From Bacteroidota bacterium (GTDB lineage: Bacteria > Bacteroidota > Bacteroidia > B-17B0 > Aurantibacillaceae), in NCBI GenBank assembly GCA_013297775.1, contig JAAFIL010000040.1:1-33445 (forward strand): a stretch of 33,445 nt of DNA. Direction: 5' to 3'. The notes beneath the pieces are model-generated. The model had not been told where the DNA came from and did no database searches. It saw only the letters and a list, made by a program, of their open reading frames with translations. Positions 25,210 to 33,349 of this stretch are shown here, one piece after another (position 1 is the first letter of the stretch; every line of letters starts with the position of its first letter). Position numbers and translations under genes: made by a program.

Positions 25210-28200
25210 TGTCAACAAAATTTTTTACAAACGAAAATGAAAATACGCTTTTAAGTAAAATTGAAGGCATATTCAAGTATCGAAATATTCATTTCTTTGA
25301 TGCTCTGGTAGGATATTTTAGAGCATCTGGTTACTTCCGCATTCGTCCTTTTGTTGAAAAGGCCAAGGAGATTAGAGTTTTAGTGGGAATTAATATTGAT
25401 AATCTAATTTACGAAGCGAATAAGAAAGGTTTACTTTTTATAGAAGACCCAGACAGATGCAGAGATGATTTTTTTGAGGAGATTAAAAAAAATATTCAAG
25501 AGGCAGAATATGATAAAGAGGTGGAAGATGGAATGTTGCAATTAATAAAAGATCTAGTTAACGAAAAAATTAGAATAAAAGTTCATCCCAAACAAAATTT
25601 ACATGCTAAAATTTATATTTTCAGAGAAGAGGAAAAACATAATCACGGCTACGGCTCCGTTATCACAGGCTCAAGCAATTTAACAGATAATGGTTTAGAA
25701 TTAAATTTTGAATTTAATGTAGAGTTGCGAGACAATACGGATATTGATTTTGCCAACGAAACGTTTAATAGACTATGGAGCGAAAGTATTGAAATAGGAA
25801 AAGAATTTGTTGATAAATTAAAAAAGGAAACCTACCTCAACGACGAATTTACACCCTTTGAAGTGTACATGAAATTCCTGATTGAATATTTCGGACGAAG
25901 TATAGACTTTGACCCTAATTCAATTCAAGATTTACCACAAGGGTTAAAAAAACTTTCTTATCAAGTAGATGCTGTTGCCGATGGATTTAATAAAATGATG
26001 AAGCATCATGGTTTCTTTTTATCAGATGTAGTTGGTTTGGGTAAAACAATAGTAGCAACACTTATTGCCAAAAAGTTTTTTTATACAAATGGTTTTCCTT
26101 CCTATTTATCAAAAACGCTTATTATTTGCCCACCTGCAATAAAAGAAAATTGGGAAGATACACTTTCAAAATTTGGGTTAAACAATTACAAAATAGTTAC
26201 TTCAGGTAGTTTGCATAAAATACAAAAGCATCACGATTATGATTTAATAATTGTAGATGAAGCTCACAAGTTTAGAAGTGATAGTGCTGAAATGTATTTC
26301 CATCTACAAAATATATGCAAGTCGCCAACACGTAAAAAATTAACCAACGATACCTACGAACAAAAAAGAGTCATGCTAATTTCGGCAACGCCGTTAAATA
26401 ATAAGCCCGAAGATATCGCAAACCTTGTTTACTTATTTCAAGATGCCAAAAACTCTTCTTTAGAAGTGGGTAATTTACAACACTTCTTTAGAGGACAGAT
26501 TGATGCCTACAAAAAGCTAAAAGCAGAATCGGATATAAAAAAAGTTACTGCTGGTGTAAAAGCTATTTACGAAAAAATAAGAGTAAAAGTAATAGAACCT
26601 TTAACGGTTCGCAGAACCAGAACCGACCTTTCCGAAAATGAGGAATACGCTAAAGACTTAAAAGAACAAGGCGTTATTTTTCCTGCGGTAAACAAGCCCG
26701 AAAAAATATTTTATCAATTAGATGAAAATTTAGATGCCATTTATGATAAAACCATTTTGTATTTAAGTGATCCAACTAAAGGACTAACCTACAATCGCTA
26801 TCAAGCTATTAAATATTTAAAGCAACATAAAAAGAATAAATACCAAAAGGCAGATTTGATTTCTGTTCAACTGGCTTTTATAATGAAAACCATGTTGGTA
26901 AAGCGTATAGACAGTAGTTTTTACGCATTTAAACAATCCTTGAGTCGTTTTTCGGTAGCCACCAACACAATGATAAAGATGTTTGAAAATGGTAGAATTT
27001 ATATTGCTCCTAACTTAGGTGTAAATGATTACATCAATGAAGGCCGAGAAGAAGAGTTAATAGCATTGCTAACCGATTTAGCCAGCACAGACCCAACCAT
27101 CGAAATTTGTGAGGTAGATGATTTTGAACCAGGCTTTATTACTGGCTTAAAAAATGATAAAGTTTTATTGGATGAATTGGTAAGAGAATGGGCAAACATA
27201 ACGCAAGACCCCAAACTGGATATTTTTAAAAACTATTTAGCAACCAAGCTATTCGATAAAACGATTAACAAAGAAGAAAAGTTAGTTATATTTTCCGAAT
27301 CAAAAGAAACAACAACTTATTTATATGAAGAATTAAAGAAAGCAAACTTTGATAAAATTTTAGTTGTAGATAGTAAAAATCGGAAAGATAAATTCCCTTT
27401 TGTAAAAGCCAACTTCGACGCCAACATTCCTTTAACAGAACAAAAAGACGATTATAATCTAGTTATTAGCACAGAGGTACTGGCAGAGGGTGTAAATATG
27501 CACCGTGCCAATATTATTGTAAATTACGATACCCCTTGGAACAGTACCAAATTGATGCAACGAATTGGTAGAGTTAACCGCATTGGTTCAAAAGCAAACA
27601 ACATATACATCTTCAATTTTTTTCCGACCACCAAAGTAAACAGCGATATAGAACTAGAGAAAAAAGCCATTATGAAACTACAGGCTTTTCATAGTGCAAT
27701 GGGCGAGGATAGCCAAATATACTCGCAAGACGAGGTTACCGAAAGTTTTGGTTTGTTTGATAAAACGGTAAGCGAAGAGAAAGATGAGAAGCTAAAGATA
27801 CTTTTAGAATTACGTAAATTCAAAAGAGATAATCCTGACCTATTTAAACAAATTAAAAATATGCCAACAAGGTCAAGGGTAGGGCGTAAAAGCCCAGTTT
27901 TGAAAGGAGCTACCATTACATTTATTCGTAACCAAAAACGAGATGCTTTTTTACTGATAAAAGAAAATGGAGAAATTGAAGAACTTACTTTTCTACAAGC
28001 GGAAAAAGAATATTTTGCAAAAGTTACCGAAAAATCAATACCACTTAATGAACAGCACCACACACAAGTTAAAAGCGCAGTTAATTTATTTGCTAACAAA
28101 TTAGAAGAAGAAAAAAGTAAAGAACGAAAAATTGATACCACACAAGGGCCTAACGAAAAAAGGGCTTTATCATTTTTAGATGCTTTAACCAACATTCAAA

Positions 28201-28478
28201 TTGCAAACTCAAAAGAAAAGGAAACACTACTAAATGCAAAGACTGCCATTCGATTAGGAAAGTTCCAGCACTTACAGCGTGATATAAATAAATTGGCTAA
28301 GGCTGTAAAAGCGTCTCCATTAAAGCCAGCTATACTTTTAGAAGAAACAATGAAAATTTTAAATAAATATCCTCTACAAACAATTGAAGATGACGGAGCG
28401 CAAACTATGCAGCCCGTTTTTAACATCAAAGAATTTAAACCCGAAATTATAATCAGCGAAAGCTTTGATAATTATTAA
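25209..28478 (+). CDS. PLD-nuclease/SNF2-type helicase fusion (restriction subunit)
   Basis: 1089 aa. The N-terminal phospholipase D-like nuclease domain (about 15-200) has the H-x-K pair (His132, Lys134) and GSSN (154-157). A superfamily 2 SNF2/RapA-like motor follows: GLGKT Walker A (276-280), DEAH (350-353), SAT in ISATPLNNKP, and the second RecA domain (about 690-830) ending in motif VI QRIGRVNRIG (784-793). The last ~250 residues are helical and unassigned. PLD folds act as nucleases in restriction enzymes such as BfiI and NgoAVII/CglI; in the latter, PLD nuclease and helicase are separate proteins. Here they are fused, so this is the probable ATP-dependent restriction enzyme, paired with the methyltransferase at 30267. 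A DISARM assignment is not supported because the other genes are absent. Confidence 0.88.
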   Translation: MSTKFFTNENENTLLSKIEGIFKYRNIHFFDALVGYFRASGYFRIRPFVEKAKEIRVLVGINIDNLIYEANKKGLLFIEDPDRCRDDFFEEIKKNIQEAEYDKEVEDGMLQLIKDLVNEKIRIKVHPKQNLHAKIYIFREEEKHNHGYGSVITGSSNLTDNGLELNFEFNVELRDNTDIDFANETFNRLWSESIEIGKEFVDKLKKETYLNDEFTPFEVYMKFLIEYFGRSIDFDPNSIQDLPQGLKKLSYQVDAVADGFNKMMKHHGFFLSDVVGLGKTIVATLIAKKFFYTNGFPSYLSKTLIICPPAIKENWEDTLSKFGLNNYKIVTSGSLHKIQKHHDYDLIIVDEAHKFRSDSAEMYFHLQNICKSPTRKKLTNDTYEQKRVMLISATPLNNKPEDIANLVYLFQDAKNSSLEVGNLQHFFRGQIDAYKKLKAESDIKKVTAGVKAIYEKIRVKVIEPLTVRRTRTDLSENEEYAKDLKEQGVIFPAVNKPEKIFYQLDENLDAIYDKTILYLSDPTKGLTYNRYQAIKYLKQHKKNKYQKADLISVQLAFIMKTMLVKRIDSSFYAFKQSLSRFSVATNTMIKMFENGRIYIAPNLGVNDYINEGREEELIALLTDLASTDPTIEICEVDDFEPGFITGLKNDKVLLDELVREWANITQDPKLDIFKNYLATKLFDKTINKEEKLVIFSESKETTTYLYEELKKANFDKILVVDSKNRKDKFPFVKANFDANIPLTEQKDDYNLVISTEVLAEGVNMHRANIIVNYDTPWNSTKLMQRIGRVNRIGSKANNIYIFNFFPTTKVNSDIELEKKAIMKLQAFHSAMGEDSQIYSQDEVTESFGLFDKTVSEEKDEKLKILLELRKFKRDNPDLFKQIKNMPTRSRVGRKSPVLKGATITFIRNQKRDAFLLIKENGEIEELTFLQAEKEYFAKVTEKSIPLNEQHHTQVKSAVNLFANKLEEEKSKERKIDTTQGPNEKRALSFLDALTNIQIANSKEKETLLNAKTAIRLGKFQHLQRDINKLAKAVKASPLKPAILLEETMKILNKYPLQTIEDDGAQTMQPVFNIKEFKPEIIISESFDNY

Positions 28479-28500
28479 TGGTTAATCGTAAATTATCAAT
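28471..28500 (+). repeat. AT-rich junction repeat, left of first four-helix-bundle gene
   Basis: ATTATTAATGGTTAATCGTA continuing AATTATCAAT. It contains the helicase stop codon. It is the reverse-complement type of the repeat at 28851-28880, so the gene between them is bounded by an inverted pair. Confidence 0.65.
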
Positions 28501-28503
28501 GAA

Positions 28504-28863
28504 ATGAAAGAGAATGTAATTAAAAATAAAAGTTTTGAGTTTGCAATTAGAATTGTGAAGCTGTATCAATTTTTAATTTCAGAGAAAAAGGAATTTGTAT
28601 TGAGTAAGCAACTTTTAAGAAGTGGAACAAGTGTTGGTGCAATGGTGAGAGAAGCCGAGCATAGCGAAAGCAAAGCTGACTTTATACATAAACTTGCAAT
28701 AGCTCAAAAAGAAATGAATGAAACTATCTATTGGTTGGAGCTACTTAACGCAACAGACTATTTAACACAAAAGGAATTTGAAAGTATTAATACTGATGCA
28801 ACTGCAATCATTAAATTAATTACATCAATAATTAAAGCAACAAAATCAAACATTAACAATTAA
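28504..28863 (+). CDS. Four-helix-bundle protein (bS23/IVS type), copy 1
   Basis: 119 aa. The pattern (KNKSFEFAIRIVKLY, QLLRSGTSVGAMVREAEHSES, FIHKLAIAQKEMNETIYWLELL) is that of the 'four helix bundle protein' family. Members are encoded in intervening sequences of 23S rRNA genes and are structurally related to Avd of diversity-generating retroelements; they form pentamers and bind nucleic acid. The job in this locus is unknown. It is about 80% identical to the product at 29882 (23 differences in 119 by hand count). It begins 25 bases after the helicase stop and ends inside the repeat at 28851. Confidence 0.88.
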   Translation: MKENVIKNKSFEFAIRIVKLYQFLISEKKEFVLSKQLLRSGTSVGAMVREAEHSESKADFIHKLAIAQKEMNETIYWLELLNATDYLTQKEFESINTDATAIIKLITSIIKATKSNINN

Positions 28864-28880
28864 TAATTAACCATTGATAG
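28851..28880 (-). repeat. AT-rich junction repeat, right of first four-helix-bundle gene
   Basis: CATTAACAATTAATAATTAA followed by CCATTGATAG. It supplies the last codons and stop of the four-helix gene and the TTG start region of the YhcG gene. Confidence 0.65.
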
Positions 28881-29863
28881 TTAAAAAGGAACTCATACAG
28901 CAAATACAATCCATCATTACCACGGCAAAAGATAGAGCAATCCGTTCAGTTGACAACGAAAGGGTGCTGATGTATTGGCAAATAGGTAAAGTAATATTTG
29001 AAGAAGAGCAACAAGGCAAAGACAGAGCAGCGTATGGAAAATATCTAATCAAATCTATTTCCGAAACCTTTCAGCCTCAATTTGGAACTGGGTTCTCTAT
29101 TCGTCAATTAGAACGTAATCGCCAGTTTTATCGAACATTCCCAATTGCGACTGCACTGCGGACGCAATTCAGTTGGACACATTATAAAACTCTTATAAGC
29201 ATTGATAATCAGGATAAAAGAGAATTTTACATAGCCGAAGCCAGCAAAAACAATTGGAATGCAAGGCAATTAGAACGCCAAGTAAACAGCCAGTTGTTTG
29301 AACGCCTTTTATTAAGTAATGATGTACAAAGTGTATTGGCAGTAGCCCGAGAAGAAAAACTACCTACCGATGCCAAAGAAATTATTAAAGACCCAATGGT
29401 ATTGGAGTTTTTGGGGCTAAAAAGAGAGGCCGCCTATTATGAAAAAGATTTGGAAGCCGCCATCATTACCCACTTACAAGATTTTATATTAGAGTTGGGC
29501 AATGGCTTTGCTTTTGTAGCAAGGCAAAAACGTATATACATTGATGGCGATGAGTTTTTCACAGACCTTGTATTCTTTAACCGATTATTACAATGCTTTG
29601 TAATCATCGAAATAAAAACCACCAAGCTCACCCATCAAGACATTGGGCAATTGCAGATGTATGTAAACTATTACGACCGCTACGAAAAGCAGGAATTTGA
29701 AAACCCAACCATTGGTATTTTATTATGTACCGATAAAAACGATGCAGTTGTAAAAATTACTTTGCCCGAAAACAATAATACCATTGTAGCCAGTAAATAC
29801 CAATTATATTTGCCTACCGAGCAGCAATTGATAGAAGAAGTGAAAATAATTATTAATGGTTAA
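28874..29863 (+). CDS. DUF1016/YhcG-family PD-(D/E)XK nuclease
   Basis: 329 aa. The N-terminal DUF1016 region (about 1-160: VDNERVLMYWQIGKVIFEEE, TGFSIRQLERNRQFY, FSWTHYKTLI, EFYIAEASKNNWNARQLERQ) is followed by a PD-(D/E)XK nuclease domain with Asp231 (FFTDLVFF), Glu246-Ile-Lys248 and a QLQMYVNYYD helix. Active-site residues are intact. YhcG-type proteins are common in defence islands and beside restriction genes, with unclear role. The start is TTG at 28874, within repeat DNA; the next in-frame Met is at residue 33 and would cut into the conserved domain. The last residues (IIING) and the stop also come from repeat DNA. Confidence 0.9.
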   Translation: MIVKKELIQQIQSIITTAKDRAIRSVDNERVLMYWQIGKVIFEEEQQGKDRAAYGKYLIKSISETFQPQFGTGFSIRQLERNRQFYRTFPIATALRTQFSWTHYKTLISIDNQDKREFYIAEASKNNWNARQLERQVNSQLFERLLLSNDVQSVLAVAREEKLPTDAKEIIKDPMVLEFLGLKREAAYYEKDLEAAIITHLQDFILELGNGFAFVARQKRIYIDGDEFFTDLVFFNRLLQCFVIIEIKTTKLTHQDIGQLQMYVNYYDRYEKQEFENPTIGILLCTDKNDAVVKITLPENNNTIVASKYQLYLPTEQQLIEEVKIIING

Positions 29864-29880
29864 TTGTAAATGATTAATTA
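29849..29880 (+). repeat. AT-rich junction repeat, left of second four-helix-bundle gene
   Basis: ATTATTAATGGTTAATTGTA followed by AATGATTAATTA, nearly the same as 28471-28500. It holds the YhcG stop codon. Confidence 0.65.
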
Positions 29881-29881
29881 A

Positions 29882-30241
29882 ATGAAAGACAATGGAATAA
29901 AAAATAAGAGTTTTGATTTTGCAATAGGAGTTGTAGAACGATACCCATTTTTAGGTAATGATAAAAAGGAGTTTGTATTAAGTAAGCAACTTTTAAGAAG
30001 TGGAACAAGTGTTGGTGCATTGTTTAGGGAAGCCGAACATAGCGAGAGCAAAGCTGATTTTATTCATAAGTTGGCAATTGCCCAAAAAGAAATAAACGAA
30101 ACTATCTATTGGTTGGATCTACTAAATGCAACACACTTTTTAACACAAAAGGAATTTGATAGTATTCATACGGATGCAATTACAATCATTAAATTAATTA
30201 CATTGATAATAAAAACAACCAAATCGAACATTAACAATTAA
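29882..30241 (+). CDS. Four-helix-bundle protein (bS23/IVS type), copy 2
   Basis: 119 aa paralogue of the protein at 28504, same length, about 80% identical; the central QLLRSGTSVGA and EAEHSESKADFIHKLAIAQK segments are identical, while residues 15-27 vary most. The DNA is also strongly conserved, so the two genes are direct repeats of ~360 bp that flank the YhcG gene. It starts 18 bases after the YhcG stop and ends in the repeat at 30229. Function is unknown; see copy 1 for the family. Confidence 0.88.
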   Translation: MKDNGIKNKSFDFAIGVVERYPFLGNDKKEFVLSKQLLRSGTSVGALFREAEHSESKADFIHKLAIAQKEINETIYWLDLLNATHFLTQKEFDSIHTDAITIIKLITLIIKTTKSNINN

Positions 30242-30263
30242 TAATTTACAATTAACAATTATA
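30229..30263 (-). repeat. AT-rich junction repeat, right of second four-helix-bundle gene
   Basis: CATTAACAATTAATAATTTA followed by CAATTAACAATTATA, the inverted counterpart of 29849-29880. It ends 3 bases before the GTG start of the methyltransferase gene. Confidence 0.65.
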
Positions 30264-30266
30264 AAA

Positions 30267-33200
30267 GTGGATTTTAACACATTACGATATAATCTTCAAC
30301 TGCCCTACCAACGTAACAATTGGAAGGAATGGTTACTGCAATTATTTGGGCAACAAATAAGCATTGAAACGTTAGCCGAAAAAATTATCGTTCAAAAGGG
30401 TAATGCTAAATCAATAGAACGCTTTGCATCTATTACTTTGAGCGATGATAAAAATATTGCGGTGTTAGATATTAAAACCAACGCCGATATTCAAATTGCA
30501 CGAAACAGAGTTGCATTAAGAGATATTGCGTTCAACCTCATTGACCAAGATAAATACCACGGTCTGTTGGTCTTTTATCACAGTGAGGATGACACACAGT
30601 TAGACTATCGTTTATCGTTTATCAGCAGACAAACTACCATTGATGAAGATGGTAATTTTATTCAGCAAAGTACCAATGCCAAGCGGTACTCTTTTATTTT
30701 AGGAGTCAATGAAAGCTGCACCACCGCTACTTTACGCTTATTAGAATTAAAAAGTAAAGTACCTTCATTCAAAGCTTTTGAAATACAAAAGGGTATAAGT
30801 TTAAAAGACTTAACCGATACGTTTTCGGTGGAGGCTTTAAACAATGAGTTTTTCAAAAAGTATAAAGATATTCATTACAAACGGTTTTGGGAATACATTG
30901 CCAACAAACCCGAATACGCCACATTACTCTTAAATACCGAAGAAACAGAGTTAACCAAACAACAAAAACCTATTCGCGATTTTGTAAAGAAAATGTTGGG
31001 GCGAATTGTGTTCCTACATTTTTTGCAAAAGAAGGGTTGGATGGGTGTTCCATTTGTAAATGATAAATTGTTAATGGGTAATGAAAGAAGCAATTGGAAT
31101 GGAGGCGATAAACATTTTATGCAAAACTTATTTGCCCGTTTTCCACAACAAGAAAATTTTTACAGCCAATGCCTCACCGTTCTCTTCTTCCAAACCCTAA
31201 ATACCGACCGAAGAAAACAAAATGATATAGCACCAAAACAATTAACAATTAACCATTTACAATTAACCATTAAGATCCCTTTTTTAAACGGTGGTTTATT
31301 CGATGATGAATTGCCTCAAACCAATGCCTTTGATTTTCCGATAGATTATTTTAAAGATCTGTTTGATTTTTTTAGCCAATACAATTTTACCATTGATGAA
31401 AATAGCCCGGAGGAACAAGAGGTTGGTATTGACCCCGAAATGTTAGGGCATATTTTTGAAAACTTGTTGGAAGAAAATAAAGACAAAGGTGCATTTTATA
31501 CTCCAAAGGAAATTGTACATTATATGTGTCAGGAAAGCTTGATACAGTACCTGCTTACTCAGTTGTTAATGGTTAATGATAAATTATTAATGACAGAACA
31601 GGAGCGAGAGCAATTAACAACTAACCATTTACCATTAACAATTATTTCTGCCATCGAAACCTTTATTCGTAAAGACGATATTGGCAGCCGCACCGATAAA
31701 AAGAATTTTATAGTAGCCAATGCCAAACGCATTGAAGCCATTTTGGATAAAGTCAAAATTTGCGACCCTGCCATAGGATCCGGTGCTTTCCCGATGGGGA
31801 TGTTACAAGAAATTTTTAAAGCCAAAACTACACTCGACCTTACCTTGGATAAAGCCCAAGTAAAAAAAGACATTATCCGTAATAACATTTATGGGGTAGA
31901 TTTGGAAAAAGGTGCTGTGGACATAGCCCGTTTGCGCTTTTGGTTAAGTTTGGTAGTAGATGAAGAGGAGCCACAACCTTTGCCAAACTTGGATTATAAA
32001 ATTATGCAAGGCAATAGTTTACTAGAAAGTTTTGAGGAAATTGATTTAAGTAATTTATTGGATTATGAAACTGACGAGCCTATTATTTATGCAGAGAAAG
32101 AGCAAATAAAACTATTTGAAGAGGAACAACAATCCTTACTAATTTTTGATAAGGTTACTAAGGATGAATTGCAGGCACTAATAAGCTTATATTTTGACTT
32201 TGAAGAACATACCAATGTAACTAAATTTAAAACCAAGCAGGCAGTAAAACAAGCTATTAATAAGATAATAGAAGGCAAATTAAAAGCACACTTTTATTTA
32301 CAAAAGATTAAAATAGAGTCCGTGAAAGACGAAGTGGAACTAAGTATAACGGCTAACGCCATAAAGCCAACCGACTCTAAAGGTGTAGCCGATAAAAAAA
32401 CAAAAAACCTTATACTACTTACTAAAAAATTAAAAGCTTTTGATGATAAAATAAACCACCTAACCGAACTATTAAACAAACTAAACAAATGGGAAACAGA
32501 AGATAAAGAACGCCCTTACTTTTTATGGCATACTTATTTTAAAGATGTATTTGATAAGGGTGGCTTTGATATTGTAATTGGTAATCCGCCGTATTTAGAT
32601 TACAGACTTATTGACAAATCTGTAACTCACAATGAAAAATTTAAAAATACAAATAGTAATTCTCAAAGACCAAATTTATATTTATATTTTATTGATCATT
32701 CAGACCAAATAATTAGATCGAATGGTATTTTAACATTCATTAATCCTAACCAGTTTTTATCTACAGATTCAGGCTTAGGTATTAGAAAACATTTAGTTGA
32801 TGAAAGAACTTTAATTTCTTTTGATGATGTTTCTTATGTTGATGTTTTTAAAGAAGCAGCAACCTACACTACTGTATTTTTTTACAAGAAAATCAAGAGT
32901 AGTAAAGGAGCTTTAATAAAAATAAATAGATGTAAGGACTTAGCTAAACTCGGAGAAGCAAGTTTTTATTTATTTCAAAATGATATTAAAAACGACTCTA
33001 AAAAAATGATTTCGATAAGTGGTGAGAATAGTATTATTAAGAAAATAGAAGGTTTTGGTTTTGCAACTTTAAAAGAAATTAGTAAGATGCTATGGGGAAC
33101 ATCTGCAACAGGTTATGGAAAAAAGAAGATAAAGTTGGAAAATTATAATAATTTAAAAAGTGAAGTTAAATCTAAATATGAGCCTATCATTCAAACAGCA

Positions 33201-33347
33201 GATATAAAAAGTCATTATATACTTTGGAAACAAGAATATATCCCCAAGGATATTTTTTCAAAAAATGTAACCTTAGAATTTATAAAAGAAAAAATAGTAA
33301 TAGGACGACTTACAAAAAAAATCACTACTAACCGACTAATTTTTTAA
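30267..33347 (+). CDS. Eco57I-type DNA adenine-N6 methyltransferase with short specificity region
   Basis: 1026 aa from a GTG start. The N-terminal domain (about 1-230) contains IAVLDIKTN (64-72). The methylase core has GAFYTP (408-413), SAM motif I DPAIGSGAF (500-508) and catalytic NPPY (774-777 region, N at 773), the gamma-class order, with a long helical insert between them (about 590-740). From ~860 on is a TaqI-like target-recognition region, which seems short: it ends about where the second half of this domain normally starts. Three stretches (264-272, 325-336, 432-460) are translated copies of the AT-rich repeat seen between genes. It methylates adenine in a specific site and so protects host DNA from the PLD-helicase; Eco57I relatives may also cut. 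The TRD part is visibly more AT-rich than the core. Confidence 0.87.
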   Translation: MDFNTLRYNLQLPYQRNNWKEWLLQLFGQQISIETLAEKIIVQKGNAKSIERFASITLSDDKNIAVLDIKTNADIQIARNRVALRDIAFNLIDQDKYHGLLVFYHSEDDTQLDYRLSFISRQTTIDEDGNFIQQSTNAKRYSFILGVNESCTTATLRLLELKSKVPSFKAFEIQKGISLKDLTDTFSVEALNNEFFKKYKDIHYKRFWEYIANKPEYATLLLNTEETELTKQQKPIRDFVKKMLGRIVFLHFLQKKGWMGVPFVNDKLLMGNERSNWNGGDKHFMQNLFARFPQQENFYSQCLTVLFFQTLNTDRRKQNDIAPKQLTINHLQLTIKIPFLNGGLFDDELPQTNAFDFPIDYFKDLFDFFSQYNFTIDENSPEEQEVGIDPEMLGHIFENLLEENKDKGAFYTPKEIVHYMCQESLIQYLLTQLLMVNDKLLMTEQEREQLTTNHLPLTIISAIETFIRKDDIGSRTDKKNFIVANAKRIEAILDKVKICDPAIGSGAFPMGMLQEIFKAKTTLDLTLDKAQVKKDIIRNNIYGVDLEKGAVDIARLRFWLSLVVDEEEPQPLPNLDYKIMQGNSLLESFEEIDLSNLLDYETDEPIIYAEKEQIKLFEEEQQSLLIFDKVTKDELQALISLYFDFEEHTNVTKFKTKQAVKQAINKIIEGKLKAHFYLQKIKIESVKDEVELSITANAIKPTDSKGVADKKTKNLILLTKKLKAFDDKINHLTELLNKLNKWETEDKERPYFLWHTYFKDVFDKGGFDIVIGNPPYLDYRLIDKSVTHNEKFKNTNSNSQRPNLYLYFIDHSDQIIRSNGILTFINPNQFLSTDSGLGIRKHLVDERTLISFDDVSYVDVFKEAATYTTVFFYKKIKSSKGALIKINRCKDLAKLGEASFYLFQNDIKNDSKKMISISGENSIIKKIEGFGFATLKEISKMLWGTSATGYGKKKIKLENYNNLKSEVKSKYEPIIQTADIKSHYILWKQEYIPKDIFSKNVTLEFIKEKIVIGRLTKKITTNRLIF
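31056..31082 (-). repeat. In-frame AT-rich repeat 1 in the methyltransferase gene
   Basis: GTAAATGATAAATTGTTAAT followed by GGGTAAT, read as VNDKLLMGN (residues 264-272). Same sequence type as the intergenic junction repeats; VNDKLLM is repeated at 31573-31593. Confidence 0.55.
31239..31274 (+). repeat. In-frame AT-rich repeat 2 in the methyltransferase gene
   Basis: CAATTAACAATTAACCATTT followed by ACAATTAACCATTAAG, translated QLTINHLQLTIK (residues 325-336). Confidence 0.65.
31560..31646. repeat. In-frame inverted pair of AT-rich repeats in the methyltransferase gene
   Basis: The left arm (TTGTTAATGGTTAATGATAA, 31563-31582) and the right arm (AACCATTTACCATTAACAAT, about 31623-31642) are inverse copies about 40 bases apart, translated as residues 432-460 (LLMVNDKLLM ... 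QLTTNHLPLTI). The frame stays open across both arms. Confidence 0.65.
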
Positions 33348-33349
33348 TT

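Noticed and set aside
27689-28195. 168-codon minus-strand ORF inside the helicase gene
   Set aside because: It lies fully opposite a conserved coding region, has no recognisable domain and is a shadow of the real frame; the same holds for the ORFs opposite the OmpA, M61 and PurF genes.
28504-30241. Diversity-generating retroelement because of Avd-like four-helix proteins
   Set aside because: No reverse transcriptase, template repeat or variable repeat is present; the proteins fit the broader bS23/IVS family.
33300-33347. Frameshift at the A8 run cutting the methyltransferase
   Set aside because: Adding or removing a base leads to a stop within a few codons in each frame, and a terminator follows at once, so no longer reading frame is recovered.
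25209-33347. DISARM, BREX or Mokosh system
   Set aside because: Only one helicase and one methyltransferase are present; no drmA/drmB, no pglZ/brxC/brxL, and PLD is N-terminal to an SNF2-type DNA motor, unlike the Mokosh layout.
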